A DNA stretch of 64,000 nt from Thalassospira lucentensis MCCC 1A00383 = DSM 14000 (GCF_000421265.1 NZ_ATWN01000001.1:496001-560000), one strand, 5' to 3'; numbered from the stretch's first letter, positions 27,579-37,005 are shown. Notes: generated by a model not told the origin, from the sequence alone. Made by a program: numbers and translations.

Positions 27579-28316
27579 ATGGGTACGTCACTTAAATTGA
27601 ACGACCGGCCGGGTGAACGGCGGTTGTATCGCTCTGTCGCTGATGCAATTGAGGTCGAAATTCATGCTGGCACATATCCGCCCGGTTCCAAACTACCGAC
27701 CGAGCGTGATCTTTCTGCAAAGATCGGAGTTTCACGAACAACCGTTCGTGAGGCTTTGATTGCGCTTGAAATTGCCGGTTTAATCCGCATTCGTATGGGG
27801 GCAGGGGTTTTCGTTAATAAGCTCGAAACGCCGCAGGTTCGTCACGGAAATGACACGGAAACAGATGCAGAGCAAGAAGGTGCTGGTCCATTCGCCCTGA
27901 TTGATGCCAGATTGACGATTGAGCCTGAAATTGCGGCGAATGCGGCTCAGCGTCGCACGGATGCTGATCTTGTTGCCCTCCAAGAAGCTATTGATCGAAT
28001 GGTTGCGGAATATCGCAACAATGCTGATCATGAAAGTGGGGACCGTGATTTTCATTTGGCGATGGCCAAGGCGTCGGGAAATATGTTTTTATCCGGCGTC
28101 GTTTCGGATCTCTTCCATCAGACAGAGTTGACCCTTTGGTCTATTTTCCAAAATTGGATCAGGCAGCCTCATCATCGGCTGAAATGGATAGAAGATCACA
28201 AGGAAGTTCTTGCAGCCGTAAAGGCGCAGGATCGACGCAAGGCAAGAGCGGCGATGCGTCGGCATCTACAGAATGTAGATGCAACACTTAAACGTGCGCC
28301 GATCTCAGCGGATTAA
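27579..28316 (+). CDS. GntR-family regulator with FCD domain
   Basis: This 245-residue regulator has an N-terminal winged helix (residues 17-80; SKLPTERDLSAKIGVSRTTVREAL is the recognition region). A C-terminal all-helical FCD effector domain follows, with its metal-ligand region DRDFHLAMAKASGN near 150. Such repressors release DNA on binding a sugar acid or related metabolite. As the last gene of the cassette it likely controls it, through the palindrome upstream of the lactonase. It converges with the DMT transporter gene. Confidence 0.92.
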   Translation: MGTSLKLNDRPGERRLYRSVADAIEVEIHAGTYPPGSKLPTERDLSAKIGVSRTTVREALIALEIAGLIRIRMGAGVFVNKLETPQVRHGNDTETDAEQEGAGPFALIDARLTIEPEIAANAAQRRTDADLVALQEAIDRMVAEYRNNADHESGDRDFHLAMAKASGNMFLSGVVSDLFHQTELTLWSIFQNWIRQPHHRLKWIEDHKEVLAAVKAQDRRKARAAMRRHLQNVDATLKRAPISAD

Positions 28317-28394
28317 GGATTGGCGCGAACTGTTTTTCCTGAACGTAAAACGGTTAGTTTTTGTGGGACTACAGTTTGGTTCAGGTCGAGGAGG

Positions 28395-29246
28395 TTAAAG
28401 GCTTTTGGCCAGCCGCAAGATAATTGCCCCGCCGAGCGTCATCATGGTGGAGGAAACTTTCACAAGATTGAGTTTCTCGCCCATGAAAAACACGCCGATA
28501 AAAAGGGCAAAGACAATACCGGTTTCACGCAAGGCGACCACCAGCGGGATTGGTGCTTGCGTAAAAGCCCACATCACAGTGGCATAGGCGACAAAGGATG
28601 CCGTGCCGCCAACAAAGAAGATCCTTTTGCCGCGCTTGGCGACATCAACAAGGATGCGCGGCCGCATCACAGTTGCGATTAGGCCAAAGATCAAAACGTC
28701 ACCGACGGTCTGATAAGCATAATAGTCAAGCGCACTTCCGGCCAGCCTTGCCCCTGTGCCATCGACCAGCGAATAACTGCTGATAAAGCAGCCCGTTATA
28801 ATGGCGGCAAGGGCGGCATTGCGGTTGCGCATGCCATCAGCCTGACGCACGATGCACATGCTTAAAATCCCCAAGCCGATGACAACAATCGCCAGCCATT
28901 CACTGACCTGAAGCGTCACACCGAGCACAAGAACCGATACCGCAGCCACGATCAGGGGTGAGGAGCCGCGCGCAATCGGATACACCTGACTAAGATCACC
29001 AAGGCGATAAGCCAGGATCAAAAATAGCTGATAGCCGATATGAAGCCCGATCGAGCCAATAAGATAGGGCCAGCTTTCGCGTGCGGGAACGTCCACAAAG
29101 GGAAACAGGATCAGAACAATTGGAATATGACCCAGCACAATCGCGGTCATGTTCATCAGTTTGTCCGGGCCACCTTTGACCAAGGCATTCCAAACGGCAT
29201 GCATCAGGGCAGCACCCATAACGGCAAGAAAGACGGTCAAGCTCAT
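28395..29246 (-). CDS. EamA/DMT-superfamily transporter
   Basis: This 283-residue membrane protein has ten hydrophobic helices in two EamA-like halves (first half residues 1-140, second about 150-283). The early MHAVWNALVKGGPDK and the late ETGIVFALFIGVFFMGEKL are typical. It is probably an exporter of small metabolites. The start ATG at 29246 replaces an upstream one, because the first helix begins directly after it. Confidence 0.87.
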   Translation of the reverse strand: MSLTVFLAVMGAALMHAVWNALVKGGPDKLMNMTAIVLGHIPIVLILFPFVDVPARESWPYLIGSIGLHIGYQLFLILAYRLGDLSQVYPIARGSSPLIVAAVSVLVLGVTLQVSEWLAIVVIGLGILSMCIVRQADGMRNRNAALAAIITGCFISSYSLVDGTGARLAGSALDYYAYQTVGDVLIFGLIATVMRPRILVDVAKRGKRIFFVGGTASFVAYATVMWAFTQAPIPLVVALRETGIVFALFIGVFFMGEKLNLVKVSSTMMTLGGAIILRLAKSL

Positions 29247-29336
29247 GGCAAAGCAACCAGTGTTACGGTTTTGTGACGTATCACTGATGCTTAGCACGGG
29301 GACGGAATAACCACTAAACCGATCTGATGGGGGCTG

Positions 29337-30437
29337 CTATGCCGGGGACGCTGTGGGCTCGACCTTTTGCAAGGTTGTCTGTTGGGCCGTGGGTTTACCG
29401 TCAAAGAACCGGGTTGCACCAATCGGCGGGGCAATAAAGTCACCGTGTCCAATGCCCGCATCCGTGCAGGCAGATGCCAGTCGCACGGGCGGTTCGTCAA
29501 CCGGTTCGGCGGTTAAGACAAACGTGCCCCAATGAATGGCAAGCGCCTGCTTAACACCCATCACCTGCATAATCGAAACGGCTTCTTCGGGGTTGCAGTG
29601 CGCATTGCGCATGAAGTCACGCGGGTCATAGGCCCCAATCGGGATCAGGCCAAAATCAATACCGCCATATTGTGCACCCAACTCGGTAAAAAGCGCCTCG
29701 TTCCAGCCGGTATCACCGACGAAATAAAACCGATACCCATCGGCAAATTCAAGAATGTAACCACCCCACAGCATTTCCTTGCGGTCCTTGGTCGTGCGGC
29801 TCGACCAATGGTTGGACGGAACGTGGGTGACCGTCACGCCGGAATGCGATAGCTGATCATCCCAATCCATTTCGTCATAACGATCCGCGGTTATTCCAGC
29901 CTTTTCCAGCAAGGTGCCGTTTTTAAGCGGCAAGACATAGCGCGGCCCGTTGCCAAGTTTGGTCAAACTATCAAGATCGAAATGGTCGTAGTGATTGTGC
30001 GACAGCAACACCAGATCAAGCTTAGGCAACTGATCGATGGTCAGGCCCGGCTGGCTATAACGTTTTGGTCCGACACGCTTGAACGGCGATGCGCGGTCGG
30101 CAAAGACCGGATCGGTCAGAATGTTCAGCCCGCCATATTGTACCAGAACCGTGGCATGGCCGATCCATGTGACCTGCAATCGCGTCGGGTTAGGGTTTTG
30201 GATGGCGTCATGATCTGGGGCCTCGACCGGGGTTTTGCCATGCTGATGTTTGGCTTTGGGCCATTCGTCGTCACCAAAATAGCGCCGTCTCAAAAACCGC
30301 CAGAACGACCGTTTGACCGGATCGGGCAGCGGGTGCCGGTTTTCAAATCCGGTTTCGGTGTGGTGTGCTGGCTTGGTTTTGCTTTGCACTTGGTTGTCCT
30401 GACTGTGAGCTGATGCGACCTGCAGTAGATGTCGCAT
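29337..30437 (-). CDS. MBL-fold hydrolase, NAPE-PLD-like
   Basis: This 366-residue protein resembles the N-acyl-phosphatidylethanolamine phospholipase D group of the metallo-beta-lactamase fold. It has TWIGHATVLVQ at 90-100, NILTDPVFADRASP at 105-118, and the zinc motif HNHYDH at 147-152. A later VTHVPSNHWSSR and FVGDTGWN supply further metal ligands. AIHWGTF near the C-terminus carries the last histidine. The first 75 residues are hydrophilic with no signal peptide. Bacterial substrates of this group are mostly unknown. Confidence 0.85.
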   Translation of the reverse strand: MRHLLQVASAHSQDNQVQSKTKPAHHTETGFENRHPLPDPVKRSFWRFLRRRYFGDDEWPKAKHQHGKTPVEAPDHDAIQNPNPTRLQVTWIGHATVLVQYGGLNILTDPVFADRASPFKRVGPKRYSQPGLTIDQLPKLDLVLLSHNHYDHFDLDSLTKLGNGPRYVLPLKNGTLLEKAGITADRYDEMDWDDQLSHSGVTVTHVPSNHWSSRTTKDRKEMLWGGYILEFADGYRFYFVGDTGWNEALFTELGAQYGGIDFGLIPIGAYDPRDFMRNAHCNPEEAVSIMQVMGVKQALAIHWGTFVLTAEPVDEPPVRLASACTDAGIGHGDFIAPPIGATRFFDGKPTAQQTTLQKVEPTASPA

Positions 30438-30517
30438 TTTATAGGGTGACCATAAGGTAACCGTCTGCTGATGCGATGCAAGGTTTCAACGGTTGGTGTT
30501 GATGATGCACACATAAA

Positions 30518-30552
30518 GAAAGGCCGGAACGGTCCAGTTGTTCCGGCCTTTC
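30518..30552 (-). terminator. Rho-independent terminator after thiY
   Basis: GAAAGGCCGGAAC pairs with GTTCCGGCCTTTC. Read on the minus strand it is followed by TTTA. It lies 76 bases after the thiY stop and ends the thiZXY transcript. It may work in both directions. Confidence 0.75.
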
Positions 30553-30627
30553 AGGGTGCCTTCGCATTCACCGGGACAAGCGATGCGAAAGCAGGGGGGA
30601 CTTGTCGGTTAGGCGATCATGCGATCA

Positions 30628-31593
30628 TCACTCAATAACCGTGGCGTAGGTTTCAAGCGCGGGGGCACCGGTGATCAGGCCCTGTTTGACCATGTAATCG
30701 GCAAAGCGGGCATAGCGCGCTTTGTCAAGGGCGCCCGGACGCAACGCAAAGCGCGGCAGGGTATCGGCCCATGCCTTGATGTTCAGCTCATCATCAAGGT
30801 TGGGGTAGGCGGCAACAAAGGCATCCCAACTGTCATCGGGATGGTTGATCAGGTACTGAACGCCTTCTTCCAGGGCCGCCAACATACGCGCATAACGCGG
30901 ATCGTCGGTTTTGTCATTGCGCACGGTCAGGATCAGCTCGTCATAGGGCGGCACACCTTCTTCCTCGACAAAGAATGCCTTGCCCGGCTTGCCTTCGATT
31001 TCCATCTGGTTCAGTTCGAAATTGCGATATCCGCCAATGATCGCATCGACCTGCCCGGAATAAAGTGACGGGGACAGCGAGAAGTTCACGTTGATCAACT
31101 CGACATCATCAATTGATACCCCGTGATTGCCCAGCATGGTGCCGAGCATTGCGTCCTCAAATCCAGCCAGAGAATAGCCGATTTTCTTGCCCTTCAGATC
31201 GGCGATTTCCTTGATCGGGCCGTCTTTCAGGACAATCAGGCTGTTAAGCGGGGTCGCGACCAGCGTTCCGATGCGGGTCAGCGGCAATCCTTGGGCGGCT
31301 TGCACATGAAGCTGTGGCTGATAATTGACGGCAACATCGCCCTGACCAGCAGCAACAAGGCGCGGCGGGGCGGATGGATCACTTGGCTCGATCAATTCGA
31401 CATCCAGATCATGCTTGGCAAAAAAGCCCTTTTCCTTGGCAACAATCAGTGGCGCGTGGTCGGGATTGACGAACCAGTCAAGAAGGATGGTCAGTTTGTC
31501 CGCCGCAAAGGCCGGGCTGGATGTGCCCAGAACGGCGGCACTTAATGTTGCGCCAATGGTGACTGCTTTAATCATGGATTTCAGGCGTGACAT
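30628..31593 (-). CDS. thiY: Thiamine-precursor ABC transporter, periplasmic binding protein ThiY
   Basis: This 321-residue exported protein has a signal peptide ending near PAFA-AD. The NMT1/THI5-like core begins KLTILLDWFVNPDHAPLIVAKEKGFF. A TPP riboswitch heads the operon, so it most likely binds a pyrimidine thiamine precursor such as formylaminopyrimidine or HMP. ATG 31593 has a well placed AGAGG; the ATG at 31620 has none. It lies 83 bases downstream of thiX. Confidence 0.88.
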   Translation of the reverse strand: MSRLKSMIKAVTIGATLSAAVLGTSSPAFAADKLTILLDWFVNPDHAPLIVAKEKGFFAKHDLDVELIEPSDPSAPPRLVAAGQGDVAVNYQPQLHVQAAQGLPLTRIGTLVATPLNSLIVLKDGPIKEIADLKGKKIGYSLAGFEDAMLGTMLGNHGVSIDDVELINVNFSLSPSLYSGQVDAIIGGYRNFELNQMEIEGKPGKAFFVEEEGVPPYDELILTVRNDKTDDPRYARMLAALEEGVQYLINHPDDSWDAFVAAYPNLDDELNIKAWADTLPRFALRPGALDKARYARFADYMVKQGLITGAPALETYATVIE

Positions 31594-31676
31594 GGATGAA
31601 CCTCTGTTGTGATGGGCCATTACGTATTTGTATGAGTTTTGCTGTCGCGGCCATTTTCAGTCGCGACGGATGGGGT

Positions 31677-32477
31677 TTATCGAACCGGCGTCAGGCTGTC
31701 GGGTTGCCAGGGCAGCGCGGCACGCAACACGCGATCCACAATGAAATATTGCGTGATCGAAAAGGCGCACAGGATCAAAAGACAGGCAAAAACCATATCA
31801 ATCTGAACCCGCGCATTGGCGTGCAGCATTAAATATCCCAGTCCGTGACTTGATCCGACCCATTCGCCAATCACCGCCCCAATCGGGGCAACGGCCGTGG
31901 CAACCCGGAAACCCGATGCAAATGCGGGCAGGGCGGCAGGCAAACGAATATGGGTCAAAAGCCGCCACCGGCTGGCCCCCATGGTGCGCGCCAGATCAAG
32001 CCATCCGGGTTCAGTGCGGGCCAATCCGTCAAAAAAGGCGACGGTGACCGGGAAGAAAATAATAAGCGCAGCCATGGCGATCTTGGATGCCAAACCAAAT
32101 CCCAGCCAAAGGACCAAAAGCGGAGCCAAGGCAAAAAACGGAATGGCTTGGGACACCAGCAAGATCGGCATCAACCAGAACCGGACGGGCGTAAACAGCG
32201 CCATCGGAATGGCCGCCAGCGCGCCAAGGGTCGCCCCGGCAAACAGGCCAATCACGGTTTCGGCAATGGTATAGCGCGCGTGATCAAACAACACCGCATA
32301 GCGGGTGATCAGGGTGTGCCAGACATCAATCGGGGTCGGCAGCATATATTTCGGCGCCCCGGTCAGGGTCACGGTCAGTTGCCATGTCGCAATCAGTGCG
32401 ACGATGATGATGATCGGGCGGGCAATTTTCAAAAGCCGCCGTTCAGACAGGGGGGTGCGTTTTGCCGGGGTGCTCAT
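31677..32477 (-). CDS. thiX: Thiamine-precursor ABC transporter, permease ThiX
   Basis: This 266-residue permease has about six membrane helices and the EAA-type coupling loop near residue 168 (LDLARTMGASRWRLLTHIRLPAALPAF). It resembles SsuC/TauC/ThiX permeases. The ATG overlaps the thiZ stop by four bases, so the two are translationally coupled. Riboswitch context favours thiamine precursors over sulfonates. Confidence 0.88.
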   Translation of the reverse strand: MSTPAKRTPLSERRLLKIARPIIIIVALIATWQLTVTLTGAPKYMLPTPIDVWHTLITRYAVLFDHARYTIAETVIGLFAGATLGALAAIPMALFTPVRFWLMPILLVSQAIPFFALAPLLVLWLGFGLASKIAMAALIIFFPVTVAFFDGLARTEPGWLDLARTMGASRWRLLTHIRLPAALPAFASGFRVATAVAPIGAVIGEWVGSSHGLGYLMLHANARVQIDMVFACLLILCAFSITQYFIVDRVLRAALPWQPDSLTPVR

Positions 32478-33271
32478 TGGGCATTCTCCGACACTGCTGC
32501 TGCGGTTTCATTGGCGCCCAGTTGGCGCAGCAATTGGGCCTGCTGGCGCAAGATATCGGCATCGGTGATGTCGCGCGGGCTATGGCCTGCCGGGGTGATG
32601 GCGTCTTGCAGGCGGGCCGGGCTGCCGCGCAGAACATGGACAAAGTCGCCAAGGCGAAGCGCTTCTAACGGATCATGGGTGACCAGAAGGACGGTTTTGC
32701 CGCGCAACACCCGTGCGGCGAGTTCTTGCAGCCGCAACCGATTGACCGGATCAAGGGCGGAAAACGGCTCGTCCATCAGGACAACCGGTCGGTCTTCCAT
32801 CAGGGTGCGGGCAAGGGCGGCGCGCTGTTTCATGCCGCCCGATAACTCGGCGGGCCGCAGATGGGCGGCATTGCTTAGCCCGACCTCGGCAATCAGGCGG
32901 TCGGCCTTGTCATGATCGGGGCGTTGCCCGCGAAGGGATGCGCCAAGTTCGACATTTTCGCGGACCGTGCGCCATGGCAACAGCAAGTCCTGCTGCGCCA
33001 TATAGGCAATGCGGGATTTAAGCGGCAGCCCATCCGAACAGGAGATGTTACCGCTAACATCGCCTTCTACCAGATCGGCGAGAAAGCGCAAAAGTGTGCT
33101 TTTGCCAACACCACTTGGCCCGAGCAAGCAGGTGAAACTGCCTGCAGGCAAACCAAGATCAAGGTCATGGAAAATATCAACGCCGCCAAATGCCACACGG
33201 GCAGAACGCAGGTCAATATCGAACTGGGTTGGATTGGGTGCCGTAGTGGGCTTGGGTGTCGTGTCGGTCAT
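32474..33271 (-). CDS. thiZ: Thiamine-precursor ABC transporter, ATPase ThiZ
   Basis: This 265-residue ATPase has Walker A LLGPSGVGKSTLL near residue 48, a Q-loop in AYMAQQDLLLPW, the signature LSGGMKQRAALARTL near 143 and Walker B VVLMDEPFSALD near 163, followed by the H-loop VTHDPLEA. It is the first gene after the TPP riboswitch and powers uptake through ThiX. Confidence 0.9.
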   Translation of the reverse strand: MTDTTPKPTTAPNPTQFDIDLRSARVAFGGVDIFHDLDLGLPAGSFTCLLGPSGVGKSTLLRFLADLVEGDVSGNISCSDGLPLKSRIAYMAQQDLLLPWRTVRENVELGASLRGQRPDHDKADRLIAEVGLSNAAHLRPAELSGGMKQRAALARTLMEDRPVVLMDEPFSALDPVNRLRLQELAARVLRGKTVLLVTHDPLEALRLGDFVHVLRGSPARLQDAITPAGHSPRDITDADILRQQAQLLRQLGANETAAAVSENAQ

Positions 33272-33275
33272 ACGA

Positions 33276-33372
33276 TCCTTCCTACGCCGGTCTTAACCGG
33301 TTCAGGTTCAAAGGGTCGTTTGGCAACACCAAACCTCTCAGCCGATTTACGATCGGCCCCCCCGGAGATGAC
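33276..33372 (-). promoter_or_regulatory. TPP riboswitch controlling thiZXY
   Basis: On the minus strand the leader shows the conserved THI-element. GGGGGGCC and a small hairpin (CCGATCGTAAATCGG) come first. CTGAGAGG follows, then a hairpin (TTTGGTGTTGCCAAA), ACCCTTTGAACCTGA, a CCGGTTAAGACCGG stem and GCGTAGGAAGG just before the thiZ ATG. The GTAGGAAGG part overlaps the ribosome site, so control is probably at translation initiation. Thiamine pyrophosphate should switch the operon off. Confidence 0.95.
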
Positions 33373-33599
33373 GGGACTATGCGCAGACATTTTACCTGCG
33401 TCAAGTTTTGTAACAATTGATCGCAATGGCCCACAACATGTCACGACGTGAAATTTCGGTTTCCTACCCTGTCTGGGGCTTGGGTGCATTGGTCTGATGA
33501 TTTGAAAAGGTGAGCTGGGTCACAGCCTGTGATTGTTATTTCAGAAGGGTTGTCTATTTTTGTTTGGGTGGTGATTGGAAAAGGGCGTGGAACACAAAA

Positions 33600-34208
33600 A
33601 TGCAGCATCAGGGATTTACCCTTCAGCCCGGCATTGCCGATAAACATCGCGAGGCGGCCTGTGCCCTGTTCTGGGAAGCGTTCCGTCAAAAGCTCGCCCG
33701 TGTGATGAACCCCGAAGACAAGGCATTGGCGTTTTTAAAACAGGTGATGGCGTCCAGCCATGCCATCAGTGCGATTGGTGAGGATGGCCGTTTGTTGGGT
33801 GTTGCCGGGTTTAAAACCACGGCGGGTGCCTTTGTCGGGGGTGGGGTGTCCGATATCTGTTCGGTGTATGGTGCGTGGGGTGGATTGTGGCGCGGCCTGT
33901 TGCTTGATCTGCTTGAACGCGATCTGGCGCCAGATATGCTTTTGATGGATGGTATTTTTGTCGATCCGATTGCGCGTGGGCAGGGGGTTGGAACGGCACT
34001 TTTGGCCGCGGTGGCCGACACGGCGCGGGAACGCGGGCTGTCACAGGTTCGTCTTGATGTGATTGATATCAATCCGCGTGCACGTGCGCTTTATGAACGA
34101 TGCGGTTTTCGCGCAACCGGGACACAGGATATCGGGCCGCTGCGGTATCTGTTTGGTTTTAGGGCAGCAACCACCATGCATCGGGATATTGGCCGGGCGG
34201 CACCGTAA
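33600..34208 (+). CDS. GNAT-family N-acetyltransferase
   Basis: This 202-residue protein has the acetyl-CoA-binding motif A around residues 117-137 (MDGIFVDPIARGQGVGTALLAAV, with the R/Q-x-x-G-x-G/A pattern RGQGVG). A typical end-motif NPRARALYERCGFRATG follows near 160. The ATG at 33600 is used; residues before it are not protein-like. The substrate is unknown. Confidence 0.85.
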   Translation: MQHQGFTLQPGIADKHREAACALFWEAFRQKLARVMNPEDKALAFLKQVMASSHAISAIGEDGRLLGVAGFKTTAGAFVGGGVSDICSVYGAWGGLWRGLLLDLLERDLAPDMLLMDGIFVDPIARGQGVGTALLAAVADTARERGLSQVRLDVIDINPRARALYERCGFRATGTQDIGPLRYLFGFRAATTMHRDIGRAAP

Positions 34209-34225
34209 AGCGATACACTTTGCCG

Positions 34226-35302
34226 TTATGGGCTGTCGGTGGCTTGATGTATCCAGTTTGCTGTTTGGTCAAGGACGTCAGGCGCGTAGGCATAACGCCC
34301 CATCGCAGCAAACAGCCACTGGCGTTCTTCGGGCATTTCGGATGCCAGTTGATAGTTGAACAGATTGCTGTGCAACAATCCGTGGCTGGCATCGGGGATC
34401 AGGATGACGTCATTTTGTGGATGACGCCCGATCAGGACATCTCGATAAATGACCGAATCGCTTTTGGCATCGACATTCAGATCATCCGCGCCGAAAAGGG
34501 CAAGGACAGGTTGATCAATACGTGCCAGATCGGACCGGGCATCTGCTGTAATGTTGCGTTTGACAAAACCAAACCGGTCTTCTGACATCGGAAAGCTATC
34601 GTTTATAGCTGAACGATAGGTTTGATAATCCGCATTCGGGGCAAAAATTGCACTATCGCGCAGGCGACTTTGCGCGATCTGTTTGGTGATTTCATTATCG
34701 GCAATGCCATCGCGCATCAAGCGCTTGCGCATGTAAAATGCGCCCTGATCCTGCCAGTTAGCGGCACCCCCGATGACAACGCCAAAGGCGATGCCAATAT
34801 TCATCGGCAGGGCCTTGGGAATTACCCAGCCAGCTTGCGAAAAACCGAACAAGCCGATTTTGTCGGCTTGTTTCGGACGTGCCGTGGCTATTGCGTCAAA
34901 GGCGTTGATGGCCTCCTTTGCGCGATCTGACATGGATTGATCCAGCCAGTTGCCGGAACTTTCGCCTATGCCCGCTTTGTCCCAGGTATAGACCCCAATC
35001 CCGTGATCCAGCAGGGCGTTGATCAGAGGTAAATAGCCATCATCGGAAAATCGGTTCTGTGGTCCATCCCCATGAATGATAAGGGCAATCGGCCCACGAT
35101 GACTGGCATCGGGTAATATCAGGCTGCCCGATAGCCGGTTTTGGTCATGGGTGAAATCGAGTTCTACGACATGTCGATCTGACAGGTCGAAATCGGAAAG
35201 CCCGTTCAGGGCAAAACCAACCGGTACGATGATAATCAGGAAAATGACGATCAATGTCGCGATAAAGTACCGGCGAAACCTTTTGCGGTGGGGCGATGGC
35301 AT
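34226..35302 (-). CDS. Alpha/beta hydrolase, membrane-anchored or exported
   Basis: This 358-residue protein has an N-terminal hydrophobic anchor (residues 12-32) after basic residues. An alpha/beta-hydrolase fold follows. The oxyanion region is LIIHGDGPQNR near 74, the nucleophile elbow is GLFGFSQAGW near 149 (Ser in GFSQAG), and an acid and a late His (DASHGLLHSN) complete a plausible triad. It is similar to bacterial acyl-CoA thioester hydrolase-like or dienelactone-type proteins. The start at 35302 is set by the membrane anchor. Confidence 0.82.
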   Translation of the reverse strand: MPSPHRKRFRRYFIATLIVIFLIIIVPVGFALNGLSDFDLSDRHVVELDFTHDQNRLSGSLILPDASHRGPIALIIHGDGPQNRFSDDGYLPLINALLDHGIGVYTWDKAGIGESSGNWLDQSMSDRAKEAINAFDAIATARPKQADKIGLFGFSQAGWVIPKALPMNIGIAFGVVIGGAANWQDQGAFYMRKRLMRDGIADNEITKQIAQSRLRDSAIFAPNADYQTYRSAINDSFPMSEDRFGFVKRNITADARSDLARIDQPVLALFGADDLNVDAKSDSVIYRDVLIGRHPQNDVILIPDASHGLLHSNLFNYQLASEMPEERQWLFAAMGRYAYAPDVLDQTANWIHQATDSP

Positions 35303-35383
35303 GTGGGGGCTTTCGATCCGATGATGGAAAGGGCAGCTAATGATAATCAGAGCTTGCGCCAAGCTGTGTAAACGGTCAATCCT

Positions 35384-36562
35384 TTGGACCATGCCCGAAT
35401 TCACACTTCGATCCGGTCTTTTATTGTGACCCTTCCTGATTTTCGAGATGCCAAAATTCCCCCGCGCATGATTGCGGCCGAGATTTATCGTGGGTCGAGC
35501 TATGGGCCAAAACATCCATTGGCGATCCCGCGTGTATCGTTGGTGGTTGATATGGTGCATGCGCTGGGCTGGGTCGACGGCAGTAGCTATGTCACCGGCC
35601 CGGTGGCAACAGCCGGACAACTCACCCGTTTTCATGATCCTGACTATGTCCGTGCGGTGATGCAGGCCGAGCGCGATCAGGCATTGCCCGAAGACATGAT
35701 GGTCAAATTCGGATTGGGTAAAAACGGCAATCCGATTTACCCGGAAATTTTCCGGCGTCCGGCGACGGCGGCCGGATCATCGATCATGGGGGCGGACATG
35801 ATCGCCAAGGGCGGGATTGTGCATCATCCTGCCGGGGGCACACATCATGGGTTGCGCGACCGGGCATCGGGGTTTTGTTACTTCAATGATCCGGTTCTGG
35901 GGATTTATGCTTTGCTCGATTCGGGGCTGGATCGTGTGCTGTATGTCGATATTGATGCCCATCATGGTGACGGGGTGCAGATTGCCTTTGCCGAAGACGA
36001 CCGGGTTCTCACGGTTTCCATGCATCAGGAAGACCTGTGGCCCAAGACCGGCGCGATTGATGACATCGCCGGGGGCATGGCGCGTAACCTTCCGATGCCT
36101 GCCGGGATGAACGATGATGAGATGCGCTATGTTCTACATGAATATTTGATTCCTCTTGCATTAAGTTTTGCACCACAAGCCATTGTTTTACAATGTGGGT
36201 GTGATACATTAGCAGAAGATCCATTGTCAAAGCAGCTGTTGGGCAATCAGTCGATCTGGGAAGTCGTTGGTGCGATGACCAAATTGGCGCCACGGAGCCT
36301 TGTTCTTGGCGGCGGAGGATATAGTCCGTATGGGGTGGCGCGCTGTTGGTCCGGGGTGTGGGCGACCATTAACGGGATCGAAATACCCGCTGTGTTACCT
36401 ATCACAGCGGAAAATATCCTGCGTGTCATAAAATGGACGCATAGCCGTGGAAGACAGCCCGACGACACGATGTTTACGACACTTTGCGATCCGTGGCGGG
36501 GTGGCACGATCCGGGAGGACATCCGTGAGCGTGTTAGAAGACTAAGAGGGTATGGGGTATGA
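35384..36562 (+). CDS. Histone deacetylase/AcuC-family deacetylase
   Basis: This is a zinc-dependent deacetylase of the class I HDAC/AcuC type. The catalytic features are all present: paired histidines in HHPAGGTHHG, GFCYFND, metal ligands in VDIDAHHGDGVQ and GCDTLAEDP, and the tyrosine in LGGGGYSPYG. It should remove acyl groups from lysines or polyamines. The frame begins with TTG at 35384; GTG at 35426 or ATG at 35468 are alternatives. Codons between about 36128 and 36240 are strikingly AT-rich compared with the rest of the gene. The stop overlaps the next start (ATGA). Confidence 0.9.
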   Translation: MDHARIHTSIRSFIVTLPDFRDAKIPPRMIAAEIYRGSSYGPKHPLAIPRVSLVVDMVHALGWVDGSSYVTGPVATAGQLTRFHDPDYVRAVMQAERDQALPEDMMVKFGLGKNGNPIYPEIFRRPATAAGSSIMGADMIAKGGIVHHPAGGTHHGLRDRASGFCYFNDPVLGIYALLDSGLDRVLYVDIDAHHGDGVQIAFAEDDRVLTVSMHQEDLWPKTGAIDDIAGGMARNLPMPAGMNDDEMRYVLHEYLIPLALSFAPQAIVLQCGCDTLAEDPLSKQLLGNQSIWEVVGAMTKLAPRSLVLGGGGYSPYGVARCWSGVWATINGIEIPAVLPITAENILRVIKWTHSRGRQPDDTMFTTLCDPWRGGTIREDIRERVRRLRGYGV

Positions 36563-37005
36563 AGTCGCTTTTTCAGATGGTCTTGGTTGTGTGCTTTATC
36601 AGTGCAGCAGTTGTTGCCGGACTGAATGCAAAGGCAACCGGGTTTGAACGATCCCGCATTTTGGTGGATGGCGAAGTTTTCAATGTGGAAATGGCCATCA
36701 CACCTGATGAGCGATCGCGTGGATTGATGTACCGCACCGAAATGGCCGATAACGCAGGCATGTTGTTTGATTTTGGCCGGGCGGCGGATATTTCGATGTG
36801 GATGAAAAACACTTTCATCTCGCTCGATATGCTGTTCATTGATGCCAAGGGCACGATTGTCGGTATTGAAAAACGCACCGTGCCACAGTCGGAAGCCATC
36901 ATTCTGGGTCCAAAGCCGGTGCGCTTTGTGCTGGAGCTGAATGGTGGGGCATCCGACCGGATGGGATTTGAAGTCGGCGAAAAGGTCGAAGGCCTGCCGC
37001 GCTAA
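36559..37005 (+). CDS. DUF192-family exported protein
   Basis: This 148-residue protein has an N-terminal signal peptide (residues 1-24). The DUF192 core follows (FNVEMAITPDERSRGLMYRTEMADNAGMLFDF ... ISMWMKNTFISLDMLFID). It is translationally coupled to the deacetylase gene by a four-base overlap. The family's function is unknown; it often lies near envelope or stress genes. Confidence 0.9.
   Translation: MKSLFQMVLVVCFISAAVVAGLNAKATGFERSRILVDGEVFNVEMAITPDERSRGLMYRTEMADNAGMLFDFGRAADISMWMKNTFISLDMLFIDAKGTIVGIEKRTVPQSEAIILGPKPVRFVLELNGGASDRMGFEVGEKVEGLPR

Noticed and set aside
24660-28316. The TRAP system as a C4-dicarboxylate importer
   Set aside because: DctPQM homology does not fix the substrate, and the linked lactonase and FCD regulator fit a sugar acid or lactone better.
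31950-32915. A 321-codon open frame on the plus strand opposite thiX and thiZ
   Set aside because: It lies wholly antisense to two well recognised transporter genes and its protein is rich in Arg, Gly, Gln and His, as expected of a shadow frame.
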